A stretch of DNA of 64,000 bases from Planctomycetota bacterium (GCA_016179685.1 JACPCR010000062.1:159719-223718), one strand, 5' to 3'; positions 1 to 9,416 are shown, numbered from the stretch's first letter. Numbers and translations: made by a program. Notes: generated by a model from the sequence alone, not told the origin.

Positions 1-691
1 GATAAAGCAGTGTGGAGCTGGCGGGGAAGAGGGCCAGGAGCAGGGCCAGGACGATGAGCCGCCGCGGGGAGAATGCCTTGTCCTCCATGCGGCTGATCGC
101 GGTCACCACAAAGATGTAGGCCCCGAGGAGTGCAGCGGGCAACCAGGCTTGATGCCAGTTCGCCGGCGCGGCCGAGGCGCCCAGGAGGAGGTTCAGAGCG
201 CGGCAAGTGCCCATGAGAACGGCAGCCAGGGGGGCCCAGGCCTTGGAGCACCGGTTATAGAGCGTGATGGAGAGGACGAGGACTGCGCAGAGATTGAGCG
301 AACGCCTCCCCGTGAGGCCGGAGGCCACCAACGCGGCGAGGAACAGGACGCCAACCAGCATGGCGGCGATGCGGGTGCTGACGCGCCCGCTGGGGATGGG
401 CCGTTCGGGCCGATGCACCCGGTCCCAGGAGAGGTCCAGAAGATCGTTCAGAGCCACGCCGCCCGCGTAGAGGCAGGCGCAGGCGACCAGGACAGAAGCC
501 AGCGACCGCCAGTCCGGCGAATGCGGGGGATTGACGCAGATGAAATAGCCGGCCCAGCCGTCGGCTAGCGCCGTGATCACGTTGGGCAGCCGAACGAGCT
601 GGAGACAGGGCAAGGCCCTGAGGCGGGAATCCGTTGGCACATCTCGCCGCGATGGAATCAAGGAAGCCTCGGCGGATGGTTGCTGTGCCAT
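1..691 (-). CDS. UbiA-family membrane prenyltransferase (3' end cut by window)
   Basis: Translating the minus strand from the ATG at 691 gives about 230 residues of multi-spanning membrane protein that run off the window edge without a stop. The first aspartate-rich UbiA motif is intact (NDLLDLSWD, followed by HRPERPIPSGR), and a second acidic motif, SRMEDKAFSPRR, follows near residue 205. UbiA enzymes move a polyprenyl or other isoprenoid diphosphate onto an aromatic or lipid acceptor in the inner membrane. The acceptor cannot be told from this fragment. Candidates are a quinone-pathway enzyme or an EboC-like UbiA protein. It lies downstream of the kinase gene, separated by about 130 bp holding a hairpin and a direct repeat. 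Family assignment is firm, substrate is not. Confidence 0.85.
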   Translation of the reverse strand, partial: MAQQPSAEASLIPSRRDVPTDSRLRALPCLQLVRLPNVITALADGWAGYFICVNPPHSPDWRSLASVLVACACLYAGGVALNDLLDLSWDRVHRPERPIPSGRVSTRIAAMLVGVLFLAALVASGLTGRRSLNLCAVLVLSITLYNRCSKAWAPLAAVLMGTCRALNLLLGASAAPANWHQAWLPAALLGAYIFVVTAISRMEDKAFSPRRLIVLALLLALFPASSTLLY

Positions 692-696
692 AACTA

Positions 697-776
697 CGCC
701 CGACAACCGTCCGTCTGGGCACGCCGCCATCCTGGCGGCATGCACCCGCCATGCCTTCGCCCGAGAACCGTCCGTC
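697..776. repeat. Direct repeat flanking a small hairpin upstream of the UbiA gene
   Basis: A 19-bp sequence (core AACCGTCCGTC) occurs at 697-715 and again at 758-776 with one mismatch. Between them, 723-739 is a perfect 7-bp stem with a 3-nt loop (GCCGCCA-TCC-TGGCGGC). The first copy begins 5 bp upstream of the UbiA start codon. It could be an operator pair or an attenuator; nothing else here decides which. Confidence 0.5.
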
Positions 777-821
777 ATTTTGCGCCGCCCGAGGTGTGAA
801 ACACTTCTGCGCCGCAAAATG
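776..821 (-). terminator. Stem-loop just downstream of the kinase stop codon
   Basis: CATTTTGCG at 776-784 pairs perfectly with CGCAAAATG at 813-821, giving a 9-bp stem that starts three bases after the kinase stop codon (825-827, minus strand). The loop is about 28 nt with a small inner GTGT/ACAC stem. There is no clear U-tract, so terminator function is inferred from position. Confidence 0.4.
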
Positions 822-824
822 CAA

Positions 825-3800
825 CTATTTCTTCCATACCCGCGGGAACGCCCAGACGGCCCAGTCCTCCGCGTTGTTGCCGCAGTCGTCAATGACCAGC
901 TCCAGCTCCGGGACCTCTTTTGGGAGTCTGACCTTGATCCCAATCGCGCCGCCCGCTTTGTCCAGGCGCTCGGTCTCGTGGAGCAGTTTCCCCTGCCCCG
1001 TGGAGACCCTGAACCGGATGCTGCGGCTGGCCATCGAGGCGCCATAAGCGGTGAAGTGCGTCACGTCGGCCGGAATCTTGTAGAGCAGCCTGGAAGGCGC
1101 ATGGGCGCTCAAGAACTCCATGCAGTCCGTCTCGTAGACCGGCAAGAGGTTACCCCGGGGCCCCCAGTTGACCTGAAACTTTCCCCAGCCCACCCTGTTT
1201 TCCATGGGCCAATACTGCGTCAAAGAAACGTATCGCCGATTGCGCAAGTCGTCTTCACCCGTTCCTTCCATCAGGTCCTGCTTCCCCGGCGGATAGCCCC
1301 CGCGGAGCTTGGACACGATTTCATCATCACCCTTCGGCGTCTGGAAGGCCAGCGAGAATCCACAAATCCCCACCCGGTTCTCCACGAGAACCTCCAGCCG
1401 GTTCACGCCTTTCTTCAGAGCGATTTCAATCCGATCGCCCTCCTCCTCGTCCATGCCTCGGGCCACGGGATTCTGGTGGACGACCTTCCCGTTCACGGAG
1501 ACCCGGATGCCGTCGTCGCTGCGGACCATGCACCCCAGCTTCACGGCTTTGGGAGAGAAGAGGTAAGCGATGCCATAGCTGACCGAACGCTCCGAAGAAT
1601 AGAAGCGTATCAGGCCGCTAGCGGCCTCGGCGCGTCTCCAGGCAATCCCGTCAACCTGGCTTTCGACCTTGTCGGGCTGGGGCTTGCTGAAGTTGAATCT
1701 CATCTTGAGGCGGTCTTCGGCATCGAGGGGCACCACTTTGCGGTCGTACTGGAGGATGCCGCGGAGCGTCAGCCAGGACGTGACCTCGCCGGAAGGCCCG
1801 AGCGGGGGCAAAGAGGCCTCGGCCTTCCCCAGTTTGCCCTCGCCTTCGTCGCCCTCGGCGCTCTTCCCCTCGGCCTCATTGACCTCCGAGAGCCAGCCTT
1901 CGATCTTGTCCCCGTTCTCCAGAAAAACCTTGGTCTCGGCATAATCTTTCTTCAGGGACTCGAGAGCCTCACGGGCGGGTTTCCACTGCTTTTTTTCCAC
2001 AGCGGTTCGGCCCCTGGCCAGCAGCGATTCCGCCTCGCCCTCCGCCCTGACCTTCTCCACCGAAGCGAGCAGCTCCTCGTAGCGCCCGACGTCCAGCCCC
2101 TTCTCCTTCGCACGGGCCAGCTCCGCCCGAGCGGCGGGCCGGTCTCCCTCGCGGTCGACAATCTGGAACAGGGTCAAGGAAAGAACGCCGCCGTCCCCGT
2201 CCGGCTCGAGTCTCTTTCGGGCCAGGCCGACCAGTTCCTGGCCTTTGAGTTCCGACAGGGCCTTTCCCATCTGCGGGCCGCCGACGTCGAGGGTCACGAT
2301 GCCGTTCTCGAACTTGACGAATTTTCCGCGGATGCGGGCGACCGTCACCTCCTGGCCGGGCTGGAGCGCACTTGCTCCGGTCTCGGCGGCCTTCCAGAAC
2401 TGCATCAGACGGTTTACGTCGCCCTGGAGAAGCTCGATCCTCCGGCGGGAATCCTCGCGTTTTTCATCCTGAAGAGCGGCCTCGACCAGAGTCTTGGCCT
2501 TCGAGTAATCGCGGGATTCGAGCAGGGGCATCACCCGCTCCGCCAGTTGCCGTTCCGAATCCGAGGCCCTTGATGCCCCTCCATCGGACCCGCCTTTGGA
2601 CCCTCCGGCCTGACTCCCTTCCAGCTTGGCCAGCTCGGCCTCGGCCCGCTTCGTGATATCCGGCACGTCGAACTCGATGGCCTTCTGCAGCTCCTCTCTC
2701 GCCTGGTCGAGCCTTCCATTGCGCACGTGATCGCGGGCGTTGACGAGGACCGCCTCGAAAACCCGCAAAGCCTTGTTCACATACTCGGCCCGGAGATCGT
2801 TCAGGTCGTGTTCCCACCGGTCGTTCCGGAGCGGGCCGGGGAAGGAATCGAGGGCAGCGAAGGCATCGCGGAACTGCGCCTTCCCCACGGCGTTCTCCGA
2901 CTCCGACTTCACGCGGTTGTACTCGAGCTGGGCATCCGCCTCCCAGTTGATCTTGATCTCCTCGATGGTCCCCCGAATCCGGCCGGCCACCGGACCATCC
3001 TTGTCCTCTTCCAGGATGGCCTGATACCGCTCGAGCTGCCCCTTGTAGTCCGACGGGTTGCTCTCCCGGTATTCCGCCGCCTTCTTCAAGGCGTCCGGCG
3101 ACTCCGGCGGCTTCGATACGGGACGGACATCCTTCACGCTCGTCATGGTGACAGGCTTGACGGATGTCGAAACCGTCGGCGGGCCGCCCCGGTCCCTGGG
3201 TCCCTTGCTCGGCAAAACAAACAGAGCTGCAGCAAGGACCACGACGGATGCGATGACAACGGCCGCGAGACCGCCCGACTTGGACTTGGCCTTGGGCCTG
3301 GCGCGTTCCCCGCGTTCCGCGCGTTCCCCGCGTTCCGCGCGCTCCCCAGGTTCTGCGCGCTCAGCGCGTTCCGCACGCCCCGCCGGCGACTCTGCCGCCT
3401 TGTCCTCGGCCCCTGCCGAACGCGGCACGAGCCGGCTCTTGGGCATCACCGCCGTCGGAATCTTTCCCTGAATGATCCGCTCGAGATCTTCAATCAGGTC
3501 CGCCGTGGTTTGATACCGGTCCGATGGGCTCTTGGCCATCAACTTCTGGATGACCTTCGAGGCCCCGACGGAAACGGTAGGCTTCTGGTCATGAGCCGAG
3601 GGCGGAGGCTCCGTCAGGTGCTTGGCCAGCACCATGGCCGTGGTCTCGCCCTGGAACGGCGGCTTTCCTATGAGCGCATGATAAAAAGTCGCACCCAGGG
3701 AATACAGATCGGACCGGATATCGATGCCCTCTTCGCCCTTCGCCTGCTCCGGGCTGATGTAATCGGGCGTGCCGAGGACCGTTCCGGCCTGGGTGACCGT

Positions 3801-4313
3801 TGTATCTTCGGGCGCCTTGGCGAGGCCAAAATCGGCCAGCTTGGGAATGCCGTCGCTGCCGATAAGGATGTTGTCCGGCTTGATGTCCCGGTGGATCAGG
3901 CCAGCTTTCTCGGCGTGGGAAATGCCCCGCGCGATGCCGAGAATGATCTCCGCGGCCTCTTTCTCCCCCAGCGAGCCCTCGAGGTTGATCTTCTTCCGCA
4001 GGGACTCTCCCTCGATGAATTCCATCGCGAAGAAGTAGTAGCCTTCGGGCGACTTGCCGACTTCATAGGCGGTCACGATGTTGGGATGCGAGAGCCGAGC
4101 GGCGGACTGGGCCTCCCGGGTGAACCGCTGGACGTATTTTTCGTTCTGGGCGAGCCGAGGCGGGAGCACCTTGAGGGCCACGGGCCTGCCCATGGAAATC
4201 TGGGTCGCTCGATAGACCACGCCCATGCCGCCCTCGCCGAGCTTGGCTTCCAGCTTGTAGCCCGCAATTTGATTGGTCGTGACCTTCTTGGGAGCGCTGG
4301 TTTCCTGGCTCAT
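825..4313 (-). CDS. Transmembrane Ser/Thr protein kinase with extracytoplasmic TPR-like and NPCBM-like domains
   Basis: A 1162-aa receptor-like Hanks-type kinase. All catalytic motifs are present: glycine loop GEGGMGVVY (about 26-34), lysine in VALKVL (48), HRD (141-143), DFG (161-163) and a SPEQ activation-segment motif. A low-complexity Arg/Glu/Ala linker (about 312-338) leads to one membrane span (about 348-367), so the C-terminal 790 residues should be periplasmic. They hold helical repeat-like segments, a module shared with the genes at 36402 and 41374, a PA14-like beta region and a terminal NPCBM-like domain (about 1030-1160, ending in VIDDCGNNAEDWAVWAFPRV). The outside part probably senses a carbohydrate or envelope ligand. 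It has its own promoter at 4405-4433. Kinase call certain, ligand unknown. Confidence 0.93.
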   Translation of the reverse strand: MSQETSAPKKVTTNQIAGYKLEAKLGEGGMGVVYRATQISMGRPVALKVLPPRLAQNEKYVQRFTREAQSAARLSHPNIVTAYEVGKSPEGYYFFAMEFIEGESLRKKINLEGSLGEKEAAEIILGIARGISHAEKAGLIHRDIKPDNILIGSDGIPKLADFGLAKAPEDTTVTQAGTVLGTPDYISPEQAKGEEGIDIRSDLYSLGATFYHALIGKPPFQGETTAMVLAKHLTEPPPSAHDQKPTVSVGASKVIQKLMAKSPSDRYQTTADLIEDLERIIQGKIPTAVMPKSRLVPRSAGAEDKAAESPAGRAERAERAEPGERAERGERAERGERARPKAKSKSGGLAAVVIASVVVLAAALFVLPSKGPRDRGGPPTVSTSVKPVTMTSVKDVRPVSKPPESPDALKKAAEYRESNPSDYKGQLERYQAILEEDKDGPVAGRIRGTIEEIKINWEADAQLEYNRVKSESENAVGKAQFRDAFAALDSFPGPLRNDRWEHDLNDLRAEYVNKALRVFEAVLVNARDHVRNGRLDQAREELQKAIEFDVPDITKRAEAELAKLEGSQAGGSKGGSDGGASRASDSERQLAERVMPLLESRDYSKAKTLVEAALQDEKREDSRRRIELLQGDVNRLMQFWKAAETGASALQPGQEVTVARIRGKFVKFENGIVTLDVGGPQMGKALSELKGQELVGLARKRLEPDGDGGVLSLTLFQIVDREGDRPAARAELARAKEKGLDVGRYEELLASVEKVRAEGEAESLLARGRTAVEKKQWKPAREALESLKKDYAETKVFLENGDKIEGWLSEVNEAEGKSAEGDEGEGKLGKAEASLPPLGPSGEVTSWLTLRGILQYDRKVVPLDAEDRLKMRFNFSKPQPDKVESQVDGIAWRRAEAASGLIRFYSSERSVSYGIAYLFSPKAVKLGCMVRSDDGIRVSVNGKVVHQNPVARGMDEEEGDRIEIALKKGVNRLEVLVENRVGICGFSLAFQTPKGDDEIVSKLRGGYPPGKQDLMEGTGEDDLRNRRYVSLTQYWPMENRVGWGKFQVNWGPRGNLLPVYETDCMEFLSAHAPSRLLYKIPADVTHFTAYGASMASRSIRFRVSTGQGKLLHETERLDKAGGAIGIKVRLPKEVPELELVIDDCGNNAEDWAVWAFPRVWKK
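3300..3385 (-). repeat. Short tandem repeat encoding the Arg/Glu/Ala linker of the kinase
   Basis: A near-perfect 9/18-bp tandem repeat (units like CGCGTTCCC and GCGTTCCGC on the plus strand) encodes the repeated ERAERG residues between kinase domain and membrane span. Such repeats change length easily by slippage, so linker length may vary between strains. Confidence 0.7.
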
Positions 4314-4404
4314 CTCGGGACCTGATGTGTCAAGGGTCCGCCTGGCTCGAGCAGACCTTCACCGGGGGTAAGAATCCGCGATGAAACCGCCGCGTTCAAT
4401 GGAC

Positions 4405-4433
4405 ATTATAAGAATGCCCGGCGGGGCGAGCAA
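4405..4433 (-). promoter_or_regulatory. Sigma-70-like promoter for the kinase gene
   Basis: On the minus strand, TTGCTC (4428-4433) and a perfect TATAAT (4405-4410) are separated by 17 bp. The expected start lies near 4398, leaving a leader of about 85 nt before the kinase ATG at 4313. The dxr and porin promoters proposed here also have TTGC-type -35 boxes. Confidence 0.6.
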
Positions 4434-4836
4434 CTCTCTCGGCTCCTGTAAGAGCTGAGTGAACCTTCCCTGTCCACTGTTTCAGAAGAGCCCCGAAGTG
4501 GGCGAAATGAAATAACCCAGGGCAATCCGCAGCAGGCGAAGCCGCCCAGGGTTGACAGACGAATGTCTCCATAAAGTCCTGTATCAAAGATGCCCCCCAT
4601 GTCCCAACGTCCCAACGGGATCCGCCGAACTAGGGGAGAATCCCTCCCCATGTCCCAACGGGATCCCTCCCGCAGGGACAGGTCCGGGAGGGACAAGTTT
4701 CGGAAGGGCGACAGAGGGATGTTCGCTCAGCAGTTGCCGGCTTCTTTCCCGGTTCAGAATTGCATCGGCGCGGAACGCCACTGTTCCGGCGAAATGGGAC
4801 GGCCCCTCCTATATACTGCGGTGGGTGGCCGAAATG
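4434..4836. other. Intergenic stretch between two minus-strand genes; holds a dispersed repeat copy
   Basis: No coding sequence is supported here. The only structure seen is the TCCCAACG-type repeat described for 4599-4693. Confidence 0.5.
4599..4693 (+). repeat. Dispersed intergenic repeat, copy 1 (TCCCAACG family)
   Basis: Contains the tandem nonamer-like string TCCCAACGTCCCAACGG, then AATCCCTCCC, a second TCCCAACGGGATCCCT, and finally CAGGTCCGGGAG. The same blocks in the same order occur at 17060-17135, again between genes. The C-rich and G-rich ends (CCCTCC and GGGAGGG) could pair. It is not coding and resembles no element I recognise. Confidence 0.6.
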
Positions 4837-6801
4837 TTACGAGGAAGGAAACTCCGAGGCCGCCGATCCCCCCAGTTCGGCGCGTTCAGAAGGGGCATGA
4901 AACCGGGACAGAACTTCCGCGGCCGCGTGACCCATAGCCAGGTAGATGAACGGGCCGACATGGTCGATTAGCCTCCACTCCGGTTGGGAACGCGGCCCGA
5001 AGAGCCAGACCGTCGGTCCAATGAGAAGGAGCATCCACACCAGCACTATCCGGCGCGGCGAACAGGCCAGCATGAGATAGGCCGGAATCGCCCACCAGTA
5101 GAGTAACGGGCTCCTCCCGAAGGTCTCGTCGCGAGCGTGCTTTCCAAGAAAAATCTCGAGAAGCGTGCTCCCGGTGCGGTCCGCCAGTTCCCACGGCGAG
5201 TGCATCTGGAAAAAATACTCCAGCGAGGTGACGTCGGGACCGGCGTAAGCGTTGCTTGCCAGTTCCTCGCTGCTGGGGTAGCCCGGCTGGTCCTTGAATT
5301 CCATGTTTCGGTAGTACTTGATGTGGAGGTTAATGGCCTGGAGCGGGTCACCGTACCGGACCGCGCACTGGACCACGAAAGGGATCAGGGGAAGCAGGGC
5401 GACGCAGGTTGAAAGAATCAGGGACCGGATCGTCCCGCCGCGGCGGCGAAGGGCATAAGCGATGCCCAGGAGGCAGAACCACGTGGAGGTGATGCGAACG
5501 AGGCAGACACAGGCCGAGGCGAGTCCCAGCCAGAGGGCGTGCCGGGCCGGCGCCGGGGGCCTTGGAGTGAAGACCGCCCAGGTGAGGAACAGGAGCGTGA
5601 GGGTGAAGAGTTCGAGCCGCAGGCCCCGGCCCGAGTGCCAGGCCCAGTAACGGTTGCTGGCCAGGAGGGCTGCGGCGATCAATCCTGGAATGTCTCCGAA
5701 CAGTTCCTGTCCCACGCGGTACAGCAGGACAATGAGCGCGACGGAGAAGATGGAGGAAAGTACCCGAAGGGAAAGGTCGCTGTCTCCAAGGGTCTTCAGG
5801 GCGATCTTGATGAAAAAAATGAAAAGAGGCTCACGATGCTCCGTGTCGTAGAACCAGGTCATCTGTCGAGCAATGATGCGGAATCCGGCGGCGTCGGGTT
5901 CCGGGGCCTTGAAGCGCATCGAGTTGAGCGAGTCCCAGCGGAGGGATGCGCCGAGGAAGGCCAGTAGGGCGACGGCGACCGGTATGAGACGGACGGGTCT
6001 ACCCCGTTGGAGGAGGCCCGGCAGACAGGCGAACAGGGCGCAGGAACAGGCCATCAGCGGCATGTAGTCGAGCATCTCCAGGGGCAGAATGCCCAGGAGG
6101 GCCGCCAGGGCCGCGGACCCGATGCCGAGTACGGCGAGCGGGGGATACCGGGGGAAGGCCTCGGCAAAATGCCAGAGCGTGAGCAGGAACACGGGGAAGA
6201 AGACCGGAGGCAGAAACAGCCAGAACGAGACCGTCGGGTAGCGGAGGGTGATTCGTTCGAGGAGCGGCCCGGAGCTACCGGGCCGGGCCGACACGAAGAA
6301 GAGGCACGAACCTCCGCCAGGCCGGAGGCGAGTCAGGTTGACGGGCTGGCCATTCTGGACCAGGGCGGTGGCGGGGATTCGTTCCCACAGTCTTCCGAAA
6401 TTCAGCGACCAAGGCGACTCCCCCGAGCTTTTTTTGGGCACGTTCTCGGGTGACGGGACGGCATCGGGCGGCAGCAGCAGGGTGGCTTCGATCTGTCCTG
6501 CGCCTTCCCGCGTCGGCGTCATCTCGATCAGGACGTCCTGGAAACGGAAGTTCGTGAGATGGAGGACCAGCTCGGCCGGCTCTCCGGCGGGTGCGACGAG
6601 GCCTTGTCGGCTCGGCCGCCAGCCTGTCCACCTGGCGAAGGCCGCCCGGTCCACCTCTTCCGTTCGAAAATCGAAGACCACCTCGTCTTCGGGCAGATGC
6701 CCGAGGCGCAGGCCGTGGAGGACCGACAGGATCAGAGTGCCGGCGGCGACGGCTATCCACTTCCAGCACTGCGAGATCGGCGCTCCGGTCGGCTCGTGCA
6801 C
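4837..6801 (-). CDS. GT39/ArnT-like polytopic membrane glycosyltransferase
   Basis: A 654-aa protein with a first membrane span (about 14-32), a soluble beta-rich segment (about 40-190) and then about ten hydrophobic spans. Residues 319-325 read DTEHREP just before a span, resembling the acidic first-loop motif of GT-C enzymes that take sugars from polyprenyl-phosphate donors. It likely modifies a lipid or cell-surface polymer at the outer face of the inner membrane. The start is GTG at 6801, four bases after the CobA-HemD stop, so the two are probably co-transcribed despite unrelated roles. The soluble insert between the first two spans is unusual. Donor and acceptor are unknown. Confidence 0.7.
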   Translation of the reverse strand: MHEPTGAPISQCWKWIAVAAGTLILSVLHGLRLGHLPEDEVVFDFRTEEVDRAAFARWTGWRPSRQGLVAPAGEPAELVLHLTNFRFQDVLIEMTPTREGAGQIEATLLLPPDAVPSPENVPKKSSGESPWSLNFGRLWERIPATALVQNGQPVNLTRLRPGGGSCLFFVSARPGSSGPLLERITLRYPTVSFWLFLPPVFFPVFLLTLWHFAEAFPRYPPLAVLGIGSAALAALLGILPLEMLDYMPLMACSCALFACLPGLLQRGRPVRLIPVAVALLAFLGASLRWDSLNSMRFKAPEPDAAGFRIIARQMTWFYDTEHREPLFIFFIKIALKTLGDSDLSLRVLSSIFSVALIVLLYRVGQELFGDIPGLIAAALLASNRYWAWHSGRGLRLELFTLTLLFLTWAVFTPRPPAPARHALWLGLASACVCLVRITSTWFCLLGIAYALRRRGGTIRSLILSTCVALLPLIPFVVQCAVRYGDPLQAINLHIKYYRNMEFKDQPGYPSSEELASNAYAGPDVTSLEYFFQMHSPWELADRTGSTLLEIFLGKHARDETFGRSPLLYWWAIPAYLMLACSPRRIVLVWMLLLIGPTVWLFGPRSQPEWRLIDHVGPFIYLAMGHAAAEVLSRFHAPSERAELGGSAASEFPSS

Positions 6802-6805
6802 CGTC

Positions 6806-8335
6806 TTATTTCCTCTGGACGAAGTCCACGAGGGCGTGGAGAAGGCCCGGCACGGTGTGTTCCCTGGCCTCGATGGCGACAGACATTCCCAGCCTCCGGG
6901 CCGTGGCGCTGGTGCTTGGCCCTATGCTGGCGAACCGCAGGGGGGCGGGCAGGCTGTGAATCCCTTCCGGGCCGAGCAGGCGGACAAAGTGCTCCGCGGT
7001 CGAGGAACTCGTGAAGGTGACCCAGTGGACCTCGCCGCGGCGCAGCCGCTGAAGCATGGGTTCCGGAGGCGGGGAGGCCGCGACGGTGTGGTAGGCGGCG
7101 ACTTCGACGGTTTCCGCACCGAGACGCCGCAGCTCCTCCGGTAGAAAGCCAGGAGCGATATCCGCTCGGGGCAGAAGGAATCGCTGGCCGCGAAGATCGC
7201 CCATCTTGCCGAATTCGGCGACCAGGCCCTCGGCCCTGTAGGCTTCCGGCAGCAGGTCGACCTTGAGATGGAAGGATTCCAGTCGGCGGGCCGTGGCGGG
7301 CCCAATGGCGCACAGCCGCACGCCCGCCAGTGCACGGACATCCGCTCCGATGGCTTGAAGCCGGGCCAGGACCGCTTCCACCGCGTTCGAGCTGGTGAAC
7401 ACCACCCACTGGAATCGGGAGAGCCGCCGCAGCGCTTCGTCGAGCGGACCCGGGTCGGACACGGGACGAATCTCGATCACGGGAAGAGGCAAGGCTTCGG
7501 CGCCGAAAAATTCCAGCCCATCCATCAGCTCGGCCGACTCCTCCCGTGGACGTGTGACGCCCACACGAAGCCCAAAAAGCGGCTTCCGCTCGAACCAGTC
7601 CAGCTTCGGACGCAGCCGGACGACCTCGCCGGCCACGATGATGCCCGGCGGGCCCAGTCCTGCCTCACGCACTTTCGCTGCTATGTCCCCGAGGCTGCCC
7701 ACGACCGTCCTCTGCTCCGGACGCGTGCCCCACTGGACGGCCGCACAGGGAGTATCCGGGGAGCGCCCGTGCTCGAGAAGACGCGAGACAATGCCCGGCA
7801 GGTTCTTCATGCCCATGAGAACGACCAGCGTGCCCTCGGACGCGGCGACCTTCGCCCAGTCGACCGAAGGGGCGTCCCGAATGCATTCGTGGCCAGTGAC
7901 CAGGGTCAGTGTGGAAGCGAATGCCCGGTGGGTCACCGGAATACCCGCATAGGCGGCAACGGAAATGGGGGAAGGTATCCCCGGCACCACCTCGAACGGC
8001 ACACCCGCGTCCGCCAGCGCTTCGGCCTCCTCGCCCCCGCGTCCGAGAAGGAACGGATCGCCTCCCTTGAGCCGTACCACCTGCTGGCCCGCACGAGCGC
8101 GCTCGACCAGCAATGCATTGATCACCCCCTGCTCCATCGCATGACGGTCCCCTCTCTTCCCCGCATGAACCAGCTCCGCTCCCGGCCGAGCGTACCGCAG
8201 AAGGGTAGGGTTCACCAGGGCGTCAAAAACGACGACGTCGGCATCCTCGAGGCATTTCTTGCCTTTGACCGTGATCAGGCCCGGGTCGCCCGGACCTGCC
8301 CCGACGAGGAAAACGATGCCGGTCGATGATCGCAT
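6806..8335 (-). CDS. cobA-hemD: Fused uroporphyrinogen-III C-methyltransferase / uroporphyrinogen-III synthase
   Basis: A 509-aa tetrapyrrole enzyme with two fused activities. Residues 1-245 are a SAM-dependent uroporphyrinogen III methyltransferase, with the SAM motif VGAGPGDPG at 11-19 followed by LKGGDPFLLGRGGEE and VVPGIPS. Residues about 255-505 are a HemD synthase, which closes hydroxymethylbilane into uroporphyrinogen III. The fusion produces precorrin-2 for siroheme or cobalamin and supplies the heme branch point. I start at ATG 8335 because homology begins there; an upstream GTG at 8386 would add 17 poorly conserved residues. Such fusions are known in several phyla. No other heme genes lie nearby. 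Confidence 0.93.
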   Translation of the reverse strand: MRSSTGIVFLVGAGPGDPGLITVKGKKCLEDADVVVFDALVNPTLLRYARPGAELVHAGKRGDRHAMEQGVINALLVERARAGQQVVRLKGGDPFLLGRGGEEAEALADAGVPFEVVPGIPSPISVAAYAGIPVTHRAFASTLTLVTGHECIRDAPSVDWAKVAASEGTLVVLMGMKNLPGIVSRLLEHGRSPDTPCAAVQWGTRPEQRTVVGSLGDIAAKVREAGLGPPGIIVAGEVVRLRPKLDWFERKPLFGLRVGVTRPREESAELMDGLEFFGAEALPLPVIEIRPVSDPGPLDEALRRLSRFQWVVFTSSNAVEAVLARLQAIGADVRALAGVRLCAIGPATARRLESFHLKVDLLPEAYRAEGLVAEFGKMGDLRGQRFLLPRADIAPGFLPEELRRLGAETVEVAAYHTVAASPPPEPMLQRLRRGEVHWVTFTSSSTAEHFVRLLGPEGIHSLPAPLRFASIGPSTSATARRLGMSVAIEAREHTVPGLLHALVDFVQRK

Positions 8336-8539
8336 GGGAGGCGAGGTGAGATGCAAGCAAAGACACCGTTTGGATTCTAGCAGCACCGCGAACAGCCGAC
8401 AATCTGAATGTCGAGGCTCAGACGCCGGAACGATGCGGTCCCAAACTGGCCTGCGGAAGAAGAAGAGATCGGCGGCGAGCGGGGCGGAGATGGCGGGTCC
8501 GATTCCGGCCCTTGCCGCGAAGGACCTGGCATCGATTGC

Positions 8540-9057
8540 CGGTCCGGGCCTGGAGCGCCGCGGGGTCAGGGCTGGCTGGCCCCGGCTCTGTTCTGGCTGT
8601 GCAGAAAGGTGACGCGGCCCAGGCCCGAGCGGCCCTCGAGAAGGCGAAGGCGGCGGAGATGGACATCGCGGCCTACGAGGGCCGGCTCGTGCCCGTGCCC
8701 GTGCCCGCCACCACGAGCACGCCCGCAGGCACGGAGATCAAGATCGATTCGGAGTGGCCGGTCCGCCAAGCGCGCCCGACCAGCCTCGGGTCACTCCCGC
8801 TCGGCTCGAAGTCCAGAAGGATACGACTTGCCGCGTGCGTCTGGCCAATGAGGACGATGAGGAGGAGACGCGGGAGGTCCAGACCTGCCCGGGCGGGGAG
8901 TGCCGGGGCAGCCGCAACACTCAAGGAGGCGAAGCTGCCGAGCGACCCCGGTCTCCTCCTATGGCTGCGGGCGGACCGGGGTGTGATCACGGACCGGGAA
9001 GGCCGCGTGAAGCGGTGGGAAGACCAGTCCTACCGCCAAGATTCGGATGAGAAATGA
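8540..9057 (+). pseudogene. Decayed fragment of a kinase-type sensor protein (shared module plus start of LamG)
   Basis: No single frame is open, but three frames read in turn match the genes at 36402 and 41374. APALFWL and then QKGDAAQARAALEKAKAAE correspond to the LFW module. VQKDTTCRVRLANE matches VKKNTACSLRV of the 36402 kinase. GLLLWLRADRGVITDREGRV matches GLLLWLRSDRGVQKDPLGRV of the LamG protein. At least two frameshifts separate these blocks, and the reading ends in a stop at 9055-9057. I infer a dead paralogue of the sensor family. Confidence 0.7.
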
Positions 9058-9111
9058 GGGACAGGATTAGCCGGGGATGCTGGCAAGCTGGAACGACTGC
9101 CGGGCGCTGGT

Positions 9112-9258
9112 GGGGTGCAGTGCTTCATCCGCGTTAAACGCGGCGGCAGTGGGTACTGCGGCGCGGGTTTCTGCCGGGTGGCGTTCCGGAACAACAACGC
9201 GCCCGGCAACCGCGGCGACCACCTCGGTTACTCCCTGGCCCGCAGCTCTAACCCTTGA
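9112..9258 (+). pseudogene. C-terminal remnant of an FGE-sulfatase (SUMF1-type) domain
   Basis: The frame ending at the TGA 9256-9258 reads KRGGSGYCGAGFCRVAFRN, then NNAPGNRGDHLGYSLARSS. This is the characteristic end of formylglycine-generating-enzyme-like domains: RGGSW, a CR.A.R segment, then G(F/Y).LA. No start or upstream half remains. It follows the kinase-module remnant directly, matching the kinase-FGE architecture of the intact gene at 36402, so both probably derive from one or two lost sensor genes. Confidence 0.7.
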
Positions 9259-9416
9259 GTTCTTTTGCCCTTTTTCCCTTGGATTTGGCTGCTTGCAGTC
9301 CCGGCTATAGCTGTTGTCCGAGCGCCGCGGCGCGTCCGGCGGGCCCAACCCCATCGGCTGGCCTGAATCGGGCTCGCAGGTACATTTTACGGAACGCTCT
9401 GCCACCACCCCCTTCG

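Noticed and set aside
573..2573. Long plus-strand open frame opposite the kinase gene
   Set aside because: Antisense shadow of the kinase in GC-rich codons; no homology, and the opposite strand has all kinase motifs. The same holds for 2727-4325.
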